NCBI RefSeq assembly: GCF_003260125.1
Contig: NZ_QHKO01000001.1
Location: 512,913 to 576,912, forward strand
Reading direction: 5' to 3'
Length of the DNA: 64,000 bases
Source of the DNA: Lujinxingia litoralis
Lineage (GTDB): Bacteria; Myxococcota_A; Bradymonadia; Bradymonadales; Bradymonadaceae
The first letter of the stretch is position 1; every line of letters begins with the position of its first letter. The notes under the pieces were generated by a model. The model saw nothing but the letters and a program-made list of their open reading frames with translations, was not told the DNA's origin and did not search any database. The position numbers were made by a program, and so were the translations under genes. Of this stretch, positions 27,107 through 36,004 are shown piece by piece.

Positions 27107-27727
27107 ATGAGTGAAGAGCCCATCGATCTGGTCTACCACGTGGCCGTGGAACGCCCCCGCGAAGGCGTGATCGGGCGCACGCTGGCCTTTGCCGGCCGCC
27201 GCCCGGTGATCGCCGGCCTGACCTGCGGGGCGCTGGTGGTGCTCATCGCCGTGACCCGCGCCTATCGGGGCGTGGCCAACGAACCGATGGCCGCGCTCAC
27301 GCTCTCGTTTAGCGTGATCGCGACCTGGACGGTGCTCTTTGTAGTGATGCGCAATTTCTTTAAGGCCCAGTCGATGCGGGTGGTCAGCGTGGCTCGCCGC
27401 ATCACCTGGAAGGACGACGAGCTGGTCTGGAGTGAGCAGGGCCAGGAGCGCCTACGCCTGCGCTCGCCAGTGGCCGAGATCCTGACCACGGAGCTGCCGC
27501 TTAAGACTCCCACCCGCACCACGCTACCCTGGCCGGTGTGGCTGGTGCTCCGCGATGCGCAGGATGCGGAGCGGCGTCTGGTGCTGGAGTCCAAGGTCGA
27601 CGCCTCGCAGCTGCGCGACACGCCGCGGGCCACCCCGGAGTTGCTCGCGCAGACCGACGAGACGCTCCCCACGCTGATGATGTCCCCCCTGCTCGTCCGA
27701 GCCCGCGCACAAAAGGCCGGCAGCTAA
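27107..27727 (+). CDS. Unrecognised small membrane protein
   Basis: The 206-residue product has two hydrophobic segments (around PVIAGLTCGALVVLIAV and LTLSFSVIATWTVLFVVM), preceded by a short cytoplasmic N-terminus. A roughly 110-residue soluble C-terminal domain follows. No motif is recognised. It is divergent from the ketosynthase gene across a 175-bp spacer in which I see no clear promoter. Confidence 0.65.
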   Translation: MSEEPIDLVYHVAVERPREGVIGRTLAFAGRRPVIAGLTCGALVVLIAVTRAYRGVANEPMAALTLSFSVIATWTVLFVVMRNFFKAQSMRVVSVARRITWKDDELVWSEQGQERLRLRSPVAEILTTELPLKTPTRTTLPWPVWLVLRDAQDAERRLVLESKVDASQLRDTPRATPELLAQTDETLPTLMMSPLLVRARAQKAGS

Positions 27728-27749
27728 GCGCCCCGGCCCCCTACGGCCT

Positions 27750-29168
27750 TCAGGGCGCCCCGCAGCACTCTTCGAAGGCCCGGGTGAGCACCTCGAAGAG
27801 CCCCTCCCACTGCTCATCGGTGACGCCAAAGGGCGGCGAGAGCGCCAGGACATGGCCGTGCTGCCCGGAGGGGAGGAGGAGGTAGCCCTGATCGCGGCAG
27901 ATGCCGACCAGCGCCAGCCCCAGCGCGCCGTCAGGCGCGCGGGTCTCGGCGTCGGTGATCAGCTCCAGCCCCAGCATCAGCCCGCGCCCCCGGACCAGCC
28001 CGATGCGCTCGGGCCAGCGCCGGGCCAGCTCCTGCAGACGCCCGCGAATCTCGACGCCCCGGCGCGCCACGCGCGCCGGCCAGTCCTCTTCGACCAGCAC
28101 ATCGAGCACCGCCTCAGCCATCGCGCAGCCCAGGGGGTTGCCCAGAAAGGTCGAGGTATGCACCGATTCGCCGGCGGAGTTGCCCCAGGAGTCCATGACC
28201 TCCTGGCGGCCGATCGCCGCCGAGAGCGGGAAGCCCCCTCCCAGCGCCTTGCCCACGCAGAGGATGTCGGGGATCACGCCCTCATGCTCACAGGCAAACA
28301 TCGTCCCGGTACGCCCGAAGCCGGTGTAGATCTCATCGAATATGAGCAGGAGGCCGAATTCATCGCAGAGCGCGCGCAGCCCGGCCAGAAAGCCCGGCGG
28401 CGGCTCGATTTCGCCGCCGCGCCCCTGCAGGGGCTCAATGAGGATGGCCCCGATGGTCTCGGCGCCGGTGGCCGGACCGCTGAGCAGAGCCCGCAGGTGC
28501 GCCAGGGTCGTCTGGCTCACCTGCTCTGGCGAGGTGCCAGGCGCCAGCCCGAAGGGCGGGCGGTAGGTGTCGGGGTAAGGCACATGGGTGACCCAGGGGT
28601 TGAGCTGGGCCATGAAGGGGCGGCGGAAGTTATCGCGGTAGGCCGTGACGCTGAGCGCCCCGTAGCTCAACCCGTGGTAGCCGCCCCAGAAGGCCAACAC
28701 GCCCGGGCGGCCGGTGTGCACCGCGGCGGTTTTGAGCGCGGCCTCAATGGCGCTGGCTCCGGAGAGCCCGAGGATCGCGTGCGTGAGTTCGGCCGGGGCC
28801 ACCTCGGCCAGCTTGCGGGTGAAGCGGATCTTGGCCTCGCTGGGGTAGACGTCGCCCATGGCGTGGATCAGCTCCTGGGACTGACGCTGCGCAGCCTCGA
28901 CCACCCGGGGGTGGGTATGCCCGATGCCGGCCACGGCAAAGGCACCGGTGAAATCGACGTAGACGTTGCCATCGACGTCTTCGACGTTGGCCCCCTTCGC
29001 GCGTTTCCAGACGATGGGGTCCTGCCCCACCCCGGTCTCGGCGGCGCGCCGAGCCCGGCGCGCGGTGATCGCCGGGCATTCCGAGCGGGCCAGCTCATCG
29101 ACCAACGCCACCGAACGAGGTCCGGGAACCTCGGTTTTGATCGCGGGAAGAGAAGTACCTGTCAGCAT
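27750..29168 (-). CDS. PLP-dependent class III aminotransferase
   Basis: The 472-residue product belongs to the fold-type I, class III aminotransferases (acetylornithine, GABA and related). It shows the PLP-phosphate-binding region SGASAIEAALKTA, the WGGYHGLSYGALS motif, IFDEIYTGFGRTG with the PLP-N1-binding Asp, and the Schiff-base Lys in VGKALGGGFPLSA. The substrate cannot be told from sequence. I start at ATG 29168, overlapping the upstream gene's TAA (TAATG); the open frame to 29546 is a shadow of that gene. Translational coupling to an outer-membrane-type protein is unexpected. Confidence 0.9.
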   Translation of the reverse strand: MLTGTSLPAIKTEVPGPRSVALVDELARSECPAITARRARRAAETGVGQDPIVWKRAKGANVEDVDGNVYVDFTGAFAVAGIGHTHPRVVEAAQRQSQELIHAMGDVYPSEAKIRFTRKLAEVAPAELTHAILGLSGASAIEAALKTAAVHTGRPGVLAFWGGYHGLSYGALSVTAYRDNFRRPFMAQLNPWVTHVPYPDTYRPPFGLAPGTSPEQVSQTTLAHLRALLSGPATGAETIGAILIEPLQGRGGEIEPPPGFLAGLRALCDEFGLLLIFDEIYTGFGRTGTMFACEHEGVIPDILCVGKALGGGFPLSAAIGRQEVMDSWGNSAGESVHTSTFLGNPLGCAMAEAVLDVLVEEDWPARVARRGVEIRGRLQELARRWPERIGLVRGRGLMLGLELITDAETRAPDGALGLALVGICRDQGYLLLPSGQHGHVLALSPPFGVTDEQWEGLFEVLTRAFEECCGAP

Positions 29169-30184
29169 TACGCGCCTCCCTGATAGGCGAGCATAAGAAA
29201 GGGGACCAGACGGGTCTGCCCCATAAAGCGGGTAAGGATGAGCGAGGTCTGGGCGGCGAAGCCGCCTTTCAAAAAGGTGGTGCCCATGCCCAGATTCATC
29301 GGCCCCAACACGTCGAGGCCGGCGCGGAGTTCGCCCTGGCGGAAGGCGGCGAGTTCGTCTTGATAGAGGGGGTTGCGGATGAAGAAGTCGTCGAGTTCCA
29401 TGAAGGAGCCGGTGCCCGCGCCGGTGAAGGCCTCGATGTTGAACACCATCCAGTCGACCGGGTAGACGCTCAGCCCGGCAAAGAGCGCGCCCCAGTGCCC
29501 GCCGGCGGGCACCTCCCAGGTGCGGGACTGGCCGGCCACCAGGCAATCGCCCCGGCCGTAGTCGTAGCGGGTCTGGCAGGCGGATTCGTCGAGCTCCAGA
29601 TATCCCAGCGCGGCGACGACGTTGAGTGCGCCCCCCAGCGAGACCACGCTGTGGTCATTGAGGGGGAGGTCGGCCACCACCTCCAGCCCCAGGCTCAGGT
29701 CGTGGGTGCCCGGATCGTAACCACTGCGGCGGTGGCGCAGCGAGGGGCCCCAGGTCAGCGAGGCGCGTGGCGAATCCAAGACGCGGAAGCGCGCCCCGGC
29801 GCCCACGTAGTACTGATCCAGGCCAGGCCAGGTGGAGCTGATCCGCAACTCGGTGGCGTCGGTGGGGCTGTAGTAGAGGCGGTGCTCGACCAGGGCCACG
29901 GTGCGGTAGGCCCACTGGCCCCGGGGCACCAGCGCGGCGGTGGGCCAGAGGATGGTGCGACCGGCCAGGGCGTTGGTCTGAGCGCGCGCGTCGACGCGCC
30001 CCACGCTCTGATTCAGCGGGTTGAAGCGCGCGTCATCGGGCAGGGGCTGCTCGCCAAATCCCATGTCCTGCGGGAAGGTTTTGAGGCGCGGGCCCTCGTC
30101 GGCGGTGGCCACACCCGCCCCGAAGAGGAGGGAGGCACATAGCATCAGGGAGAGCGCGCAGCGCCGGTAGCCTGTGGTCATCAT
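29168..30184 (-). CDS. Unrecognised exported protein, probably outer-membrane
   Basis: The roughly 338-residue product has a clear signal peptide (LSLMLCASLLFGAGVATADE). Alternating aromatic and polar patterns with frequent Gly, such as GAGARFRVLDSPRASLTWGP, are compatible with a beta-barrel. There is no known motif. ATG 30184 is preferred for its AGG spacing; 30190 and 30181 are alternatives. Its stop overlaps the aminotransferase start. Confidence 0.7.
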   Translation of the reverse strand: MMTTGYRRCALSLMLCASLLFGAGVATADEGPRLKTFPQDMGFGEQPLPDDARFNPLNQSVGRVDARAQTNALAGRTILWPTAALVPRGQWAYRTVALVEHRLYYSPTDATELRISSTWPGLDQYYVGAGARFRVLDSPRASLTWGPSLRHRRSGYDPGTHDLSLGLEVVADLPLNDHSVVSLGGALNVVAALGYLELDESACQTRYDYGRGDCLVAGQSRTWEVPAGGHWGALFAGLSVYPVDWMVFNIEAFTGAGTGSFMELDDFFIRNPLYQDELAAFRQGELRAGLDVLGPMNLGMGTTFLKGGFAAQTSLILTRFMGQTRLVPFLMLAYQGGA

Positions 30185-30252
30185 CGGCATCCTGAGGTGG
30201 GAGGCGGCCGCCAGGTATCAGAGAGGATTCCATCCATTGGGAGCGCCGCACT

Positions 30253-30280
30253 TTGGGCCCGGCGCAAGCTGGCCTATACT
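30253..30280 (+). promoter_or_regulatory. Sigma70-type promoter candidate for the 30337 gene
   Basis: TTGGGC (30253-30258), a 16-bp spacer and TATACT (30275-30280) lie about 57 bp before the ATG at 30337. The -10 is a good match and the -35 partial. It is located in the divergent spacer between the exported protein (minus) and the small unknown gene (plus). Confidence 0.45.
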
Positions 30281-30336
30281 GGCGACGATTACCCCGGGAG
30301 GCAACGCCCTCCAGAGACTCGCCAGGAGAAGTCAGG

Positions 30337-30600
30337 ATGTACCAGATCGTCATCATGGATAAAAACGCCGAGATCGCCGTGGAGCGCGCCCGCTCCAATC
30401 ACACGTTGCGCGTGCCCTCCAGGGGCGAGCACATTCTGGTGAAGTGGTCTGGCGAGACGAAGATCTGCGAGGTGGAAGACGTCTGGACCCACCTGAACCT
30501 CGACCAGGACTCGCCCTACCAGGGAGCAGTGCAGGTGCTGGTGCGCTGGTCGCGCGGGATGGAGCCGGGGCTCTACGTCAAGAGCATGGCCCGGCGCTAA
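30337..30600 (+). CDS. Small unrecognised protein
   Basis: An 87-residue soluble protein beginning MYQIVIMDKNAEIAVERARS. An AGGAG element is well placed before the ATG and a promoter candidate lies upstream, so expression is likely. No membrane segment, Cys pair or known motif is seen. Codon use resembles that of its neighbours. Confidence 0.7.
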   Translation: MYQIVIMDKNAEIAVERARSNHTLRVPSRGEHILVKWSGETKICEVEDVWTHLNLDQDSPYQGAVQVLVRWSRGMEPGLYVKSMARR

Positions 30601-30655
30601 GGCGCTTTAGCGGATCCACGTGAAGGCCCGGCCCTTCAGGTTCCCCCCCACGGGC

Positions 30656-31438
30656 TCAGACCACGGGCCCGGCTGGCGAGGTGGGCCGGGCAAAGGCCTG
30701 GCGGTGGCGGCGCACGAGGTCGCTCTTAAAGTGCTCCACCAGGTCTTCGGAGGCCACCTGGGCCCGAACCCGCACGCGCATCGGCTCGCCAGGACCGCCA
30801 GCGTTCACCAGGAAGACCTCGGGGCCCTGGCGAGGGGAGATATAAGGGGTGAGCGAGGCCAGCCTCTGGACGCGCTCCAGCGCGCGCTCCACCGGCAGCG
30901 CTTCGGGGAGCTCCAGCTCGATCTCGCAGCGGGCCTGCCCCCCGGCCGGGTGGCGGGTCAGGGGCCTGGCGAGCACCTCGGCCAGGGGAATCTCGTGCAG
31001 GGTTCCCTCGGCATCGCGCAGCTGCATGGCCCGCACGCCCAGCCCGACGACCTCGCCACGGAGCTCCCCCAACGAGATGACGTCACCGACGTGGAGACGC
31101 GCCTCGCCAGCGATGACCATCCCGGCCAGCACACTGCGCAGCAGGGTGCTGGCGGCGACGAAGAGGCCCACAAGCATGACCAGGAGCAGCGCCAGCGTGG
31201 TGGTGAAGCCCTGACGCGCGAGCACCGTGACGATCACCAGGAGCGTCAGGGCCCAGACGCCGACCTGCGCGGCCGGCAACCAGCGCAGCACCCGGGGGTC
31301 GGGCCCGGCGGTGGCCAGACGGCGCAGCCCGAGGCTCACCAGAGTCGCCGCGAGCACCAGGAGCAGGAACGCGGGCCAGGAGGTCGAAGGTGCCCCCCAG
31401 GCCACGAGTTCGGCGGGGGCAGGCGGTGCAGGGTTCAC
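30656..31438 (-). CDS. MscS-family mechanosensitive channel-like protein
   Basis: The 260-residue protein has three hydrophobic segments, then the MscS-type pore-helix and beta-domain region (LRSVLAGMVIAGEARLHVGD, VISLGELRGEVVGLGVRAMQ and LHEIPLAEVL), and a short C-terminal domain. It starts with GTG 31438 behind AGAGG, 9 bp after the giant antiporter-ATPase gene, so it is probably in the same operon. MscS channels release solutes on osmotic downshift. The family assignment is good; gating is not testable from sequence. Confidence 0.83.
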   Translation of the reverse strand: MNPAPPAPAELVAWGAPSTSWPAFLLLVLAATLVSLGLRRLATAGPDPRVLRWLPAAQVGVWALTLLVIVTVLARQGFTTTLALLLVMLVGLFVAASTLLRSVLAGMVIAGEARLHVGDVISLGELRGEVVGLGVRAMQLRDAEGTLHEIPLAEVLARPLTRHPAGGQARCEIELELPEALPVERALERVQRLASLTPYISPRQGPEVFLVNAGGPGEPMRVRVRAQVASEDLVEHFKSDLVRRHRQAFARPTSPAGPVV

Positions 31439-31447
31439 GTCATCCTC

Positions 31448-34400
31448 TCAGATCAGGTTCTGCCCGCGCAGCTCCGCGGCCACCGGGGCGCAGGCCGGGG
31501 CGCGCAGTCGGAGTTCATCGGGGCGGTCGAGCAGGGTTTCCACAAAGCCCTCGCGACGCAGCGCTTCGAGCTCGACGCGTAACCCATCGACGGAGCGCCC
31601 CAGCACGCGGTGGGCCTGAGGCACACTGAGGCTGCCGTGGGTGAGGAGCGCCGCCAGGAGCAGGCGTTGGGAGAGGGGGCGCTCCTGGAGCACGTCGAGG
31701 CGCCGGACATCGAAGGGGCACACGAGCACGCGGGCATCGTTGAGGGGATCGGGGCGCACCGCGCGCAGCCAGCGCAGCAGCGCGGCCTCGGGGTTGTGGC
31801 GGCTGTGCTCGGCCAGCGCCTCGAAGAACTCGCGGCGCGCGCTCTCCTGACCGGGGGTGCGCCATTGCAGGCGCACCAGACGCTCCAGACGGCCGCGCGG
31901 CGGGCTTTCAAAGTGCAGGTCAAACCCGCTGACGCGATGGCGAGCCATGATCATCGCCTCGAGCCAGCCCGAATCACTGGCCGGAAGCTCCGCACGCGCG
32001 GTGAGCGCGCGCTCCAGATCCAGATGGGCGCAAAGAAACTCGGCGCTCGCCAGCTCCATCAAAAGCACCCAGAAGATCGGGCCGGCGCTCTGCTGCACCA
32101 TCTCAAAGAAGGCGCGGGCGCGCTCCATCCCCTCTTCGGTCCGCAAGAAGACGTGCTCGCAGGCCTCCAGGACCACGACGTGCCGGCCGGAGAGCGCTCC
32201 CCGCAGGTGTTCTCCGAGCCCGGCGAAGTCGGTGGGAGCGGTGCCCTCAAGCTCGAACGCCTCGTAGAGCGCCTGGCAGATGGCGGCCTCGTCGCGCGGG
32301 AACGAGCCCAGGTTGAGGGTTTTCAGGTGAAGTTCGCCGGGCTCGGGCATCAGGGCGTAGAGACGCGCGGGAAAGAGGTGGCGCACCAGGCTGCGCTTGC
32401 CGCTGCCCCGGGGGCCGCTGACCAGCGCGACCTCGGGAGCGCCCCGGGCCCAGCGCTCGGCGGATGCCAGCAGGTCGTGCTCGACCTGGCTGCGCTCGCA
32501 GTAGAAGTCCGGGATATCGAGGGGGTTGGGCACGAAGAGGCGACGATAGACCGCCGGCGCCCGGGAGAAGGCTACCTCCTGGTCGGCCAGGAGCGCCCGG
32601 CGGCGCTGATGGGCGTCGGCAGGTTTATGGGGGGCGCCGAGCAGACGATTCCATTCGTCTCGCAGCTCGTGGGCGCCCTGCCCCACCCGGGCGCGCAGCA
32701 CCCGGTACCAGCGAAGCGCCGGGGCCAGGAGTTCGCTGGCCAGCGACTCCCCGCGGGCGACAAACGAAGCGGCCCCCTGGCGCGCGAGTTCGCGCTGCAT
32801 CTCGGTCAGGCGGCGCTCCTCGATGGGGCTCAATGCCCGGTCGATCAGGCGGTCCCACTCCACCAGGAACCAGCGGATCAGCTCCTGCTCATCGCGCTCG
32901 GCCTGCTCCCGAGCCTTCGTAAGCGCGCGAAGCGCGCGCTCCACCCCCTGGCGCCCGGCCTCCGCCGGGCCCGGGGAGGCGGCCGACGCCCCCGGCCCGG
33001 GGGCTCCCGTGAGGGTCGGGCCAGACGCGGCGCGACGGGAGGTGACCAGGTGAAACTCCAAAAGCTGTTCCACGCCGGCCAACGCGACCTGTCGCGCCTC
33101 AATGCAGCGCGCGGCGCGTTCGTTGAAGTCGACCACCCGCAGGGCGACCTCGCGACCAACCTGGGAGCTGATCCAGTGGCGTAAGGGCAGCTCATAATGG
33201 GGCGCGTTGGCTGCCAGAGTGCGTTGAGGGTCGGCGCTGAGCACGGCCAGGCTCACCGGAAGGCGCTCGATGCGGGCCTCGACCAGCTCGCTGAGCTCGC
33301 GGGTGTCGCGGCCCTGGCGGGCGCGGGCCAGCAGGTGCTCCTGAGCGCGGCGCGCCCCCAGCAGGGGCGGTCGGAGTTCGCGGGTGTAGTGCTCTTCCCA
33401 GCTCACCGAGGAGGCGGCGTCTTCGGTCTTGAGCGCCTGATCGCGGCTCTCTTCGAGCGCCTCTTCCAGGCGCTCAAGCTGGGCGTGCCAGCCCCCTCCC
33501 AGGGCGCGCCGCGCGGCGCGTTCGGCGCGCACCCGGTAGCCCTGCGACCACTGCACAAAGCTGGAGACGTGGTGATCCAGGCGCACCCAGGCGCGGTAAC
33601 CCCGGGTGATGGTTTCCAGGCGACGCAGGCGCTCGCGCAGGCGCACCGTGGCGCGCCGCGCAGCGTCAAAACGCGAGGAGGGACGGTAGCGCAACGCGGG
33701 CAACTCGGAGGTGCCCGCGCGCGCCGCCCCCTGGACAAAGGCGCCGTACACATGCGCCAGACTCTGACCAAAGCCCTTCAGGCTCACCTCCGCGCACCGG
33801 CGCGTCTGGTGGGCGAGTTCGGCGTGGCGCTCGGCAAACACCTCTTCGAAGAGGTTCAGCGCGTGGGCCGAGGTCTCCGATGCCCGGGTCTGAGGCGCCT
33901 CAGTGTCGGACTCGGCGGGCTCCAGGCCGCGGGCCAGGTCCTCTAAAAAGGTGTCGACGCTGCGCAGATGCGCCCAGATCGCCCGCCAGAGCGCTTCGTA
34001 CTGCCCGGCCACCGCCGGCGTGACCTCCAGGAGCTGCACAGGCAGCGAGAGTTCGACGTAGTAGCGCCACAGCCGCCCCACGGGCACGGTGCGGTAGCCG
34101 GCACCGAAGATCTTGCGGCGCACCCGGCGCCCGGCCTTCACCACGCGCAGCACTCGGCCGTCGGTGGGACGGACGACCTCCAGCTCGCGCTCACGCTCAA
34201 TACGATAGAGGCTCTGCCGATCTTCCATGGCGTGCAGGGCGTCGAAAAAGCCCTCCAGCGCCCGGGCGTTCAGGGGCGTGCCCTCGACGCTGAGCACGCG
34301 CTCATAGACCTGGTGCACCCGCTCGCCATGGGCGCGCTGCACACCCCGCAGCGCTTCCAGGGCATGTTCGCTCGCCAGTTCCCCGGGTGGATCGTCGATG

Positions 34401-36004
34401 CTTTGCTGCCAGCGCTGCAAGTCCTGGAGGAGGTGATCCACCACGGCCTCAAACTCGATGAGGGCGTCGATGAGGCCGTCGCGTTGGGCGCGCACCGGCC
34501 CCTGAAAGGTGGCCTCGGCGCGGTCGAGGAGCGCGCGGCGCAGGTCGTCGATATGACCGCGCAGCCAGGCGTCGTCGAACTCGGGAGGCGGCAGGCACTC
34601 CACGAGTTCGATGGGCTCCAGCAGCTCAAACTCCTCAAGGCCCAGCACCCGCTCTTCGCGCAGACCGCGGGCAGGCCTGGTTTCGCCGGCGCGATCCAGC
34701 GCCACTTTGAGCGCAATGGGCCCCACCGTCAGGTACACGATGACCGTGGCCATGATCACGCTCTGGAAGGTCGGCCCCCACGGCGGGAAATTCACCGCCA
34801 CGACCCCGGCCAGCACCAGGACCACGGCGTCCTGCGCCAGCAGCGCGCCGGGCATGTAGGCCAGGCCCGGCCGCGTATCGATGGCCCGGGCACAGGCGCG
34901 GCGCGTGGCCAGCATCAAGGCCCCCAGACGAGCGGCGATCAGGACCAGCACCAGGGGCAGGTAGCTCAAGGCAGCCTGAAGGTCGAAGCCGGCGGCCACC
35001 GTGGCGAAGTAGACCACAAAGACGGGCAGCGCCACCTGCTCCAGGGCCCGCACCATAGCGCGACCGCCGGCGGTGGCGTTCTGCACAAAGAAGCCCGCGA
35101 CCAGAAAGACCAGCGTGGGCTCGGCCTCCAGGCGAAGCGCCCCCAGATAGGTTAAAAAAATCGCCAGGATCATAAAGATCAGCACTTCGCGGCGCACCAG
35201 GCGCACCCAGCTGGCCACGGCCACGCCCAACGCGATGCCCAGTCCCAGCGAGAGCACGAGTTCCAGCCCCAGCCTGGGCAGCACTCCGGCCAGACCGCCG
35301 GTGGTCAGCGGACCGGGGACCACGGCCACCCGGGCGCCGGCCAGCAGCACGGCAAAGAGCCCGAAGAGCAGAAACTCCCCGACAATCACCACACTGAGCG
35401 TGGCGGTGCTCAGGGGGCCCCGGGCGCGCAGGTCCTGGATAAGCGCGATCGTGGTGCTCGGACTCAGCCCGAAGGCCAGCACCCCGAAAAAGAGCGCGAT
35501 CATCACGCGGGTGGCCCGCGGCTCGGTGGCCAAGAGCGCCAGCGCGTCGGGGAACACCTCCAGGGCCAACAATGCCGCCAGCGTGGTGAGTGGGATGACC
35601 GTCACCAGCACCGCGCCGGTAACCCGGGCGACCAGCCGCCCCTGCGCCCCCAGCTCCGAGAGGCGCACTTTACCCCCGGCGAGCATCCCGATGAGACCGA
35701 CCACCAGGATCTGAACGCCTCCCAGGTCGGTGATGACCTCGGGAGTGATGAGGGTCAGGGGCTCAAAGCCCGGCCAGAGCTCGGCCAGGCCGGACCCCAG
35801 CACGATCCCTGTGCCGATGTACCCCAGCAATGCCGGCAACCCCAGGCGCCTCAAGAGCTCTCCGGCGACGTAGGCCAGCAGAAGCATCAGGCCGATGGCT
35901 ACCAGCTCCTCGGCGGGCAGCCAGGGGCCTCCCAACGTGCCCGGGAGCATCGATCCCACCACCAGCAGGGCCACCACGATGAAGAGCGTCAGCAGATGGC
36001 GCAT
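31448..36004 (-). CDS. Giant fusion: CPA2 antiporter-type membrane domain + helical middle + P-loop ATPase
   Basis: The 1518-residue product has three parts. Residues about 1-430 are a CPA2 (Kef/NhaA-fold) cation:proton antiporter-like domain with about 12 membrane spans (for example LAFGLSPSTTIALIQDLRA). Residues about 435-1150 are a long, charged, mostly helical and perhaps coiled-coil region with no motif I recognise. Residues about 1165-1518 contain a Walker A SGPRGSGKRS (about 1195-1204), a Walker B-like HVVVLEACEH (about 1270-1279) and a C-terminal part that looks like a winged helix (QAHRVLGRSVDGLRVELEAL). This resembles STAND/AAA ATPases. ATG 36004 follows GGAGGAGG and overlaps the upstream stop (TGATG). 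I know of no family with this arrangement. Confidence 0.85.
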   Translation of the reverse strand: MRHLLTLFIVVALLVVGSMLPGTLGGPWLPAEELVAIGLMLLLAYVAGELLRRLGLPALLGYIGTGIVLGSGLAELWPGFEPLTLITPEVITDLGGVQILVVGLIGMLAGGKVRLSELGAQGRLVARVTGAVLVTVIPLTTLAALLALEVFPDALALLATEPRATRVMIALFFGVLAFGLSPSTTIALIQDLRARGPLSTATLSVVIVGEFLLFGLFAVLLAGARVAVVPGPLTTGGLAGVLPRLGLELVLSLGLGIALGVAVASWVRLVRREVLIFMILAIFLTYLGALRLEAEPTLVFLVAGFFVQNATAGGRAMVRALEQVALPVFVVYFATVAAGFDLQAALSYLPLVLVLIAARLGALMLATRRACARAIDTRPGLAYMPGALLAQDAVVLVLAGVVAVNFPPWGPTFQSVIMATVIVYLTVGPIALKVALDRAGETRPARGLREERVLGLEEFELLEPIELVECLPPPEFDDAWLRGHIDDLRRALLDRAEATFQGPVRAQRDGLIDALIEFEAVVDHLLQDLQRWQQSIDDPPGELASEHALEALRGVQRAHGERVHQVYERVLSVEGTPLNARALEGFFDALHAMEDRQSLYRIERERELEVVRPTDGRVLRVVKAGRRVRRKIFGAGYRTVPVGRLWRYYVELSLPVQLLEVTPAVAGQYEALWRAIWAHLRSVDTFLEDLARGLEPAESDTEAPQTRASETSAHALNLFEEVFAERHAELAHQTRRCAEVSLKGFGQSLAHVYGAFVQGAARAGTSELPALRYRPSSRFDAARRATVRLRERLRRLETITRGYRAWVRLDHHVSSFVQWSQGYRVRAERAARRALGGGWHAQLERLEEALEESRDQALKTEDAASSVSWEEHYTRELRPPLLGARRAQEHLLARARQGRDTRELSELVEARIERLPVSLAVLSADPQRTLAANAPHYELPLRHWISSQVGREVALRVVDFNERAARCIEARQVALAGVEQLLEFHLVTSRRAASGPTLTGAPGPGASAASPGPAEAGRQGVERALRALTKAREQAERDEQELIRWFLVEWDRLIDRALSPIEERRLTEMQRELARQGAASFVARGESLASELLAPALRWYRVLRARVGQGAHELRDEWNRLLGAPHKPADAHQRRRALLADQEVAFSRAPAVYRRLFVPNPLDIPDFYCERSQVEHDLLASAERWARGAPEVALVSGPRGSGKRSLVRHLFPARLYALMPEPGELHLKTLNLGSFPRDEAAICQALYEAFELEGTAPTDFAGLGEHLRGALSGRHVVVLEACEHVFLRTEEGMERARAFFEMVQQSAGPIFWVLLMELASAEFLCAHLDLERALTARAELPASDSGWLEAMIMARHRVSGFDLHFESPPRGRLERLVRLQWRTPGQESARREFFEALAEHSRHNPEAALLRWLRAVRPDPLNDARVLVCPFDVRRLDVLQERPLSQRLLLAALLTHGSLSVPQAHRVLGRSVDGLRVELEALRREGFVETLLDRPDELRLRAPACAPVAAELRGQNLI

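Noticed and set aside
29169..29546. N-terminal extension of the aminotransferase to give 598 residues
   Set aside because: The extra 126 codons lie within the upstream exported-protein gene in another frame and have Arg/Pro-rich shadow composition; ATG 29168 matches family length.
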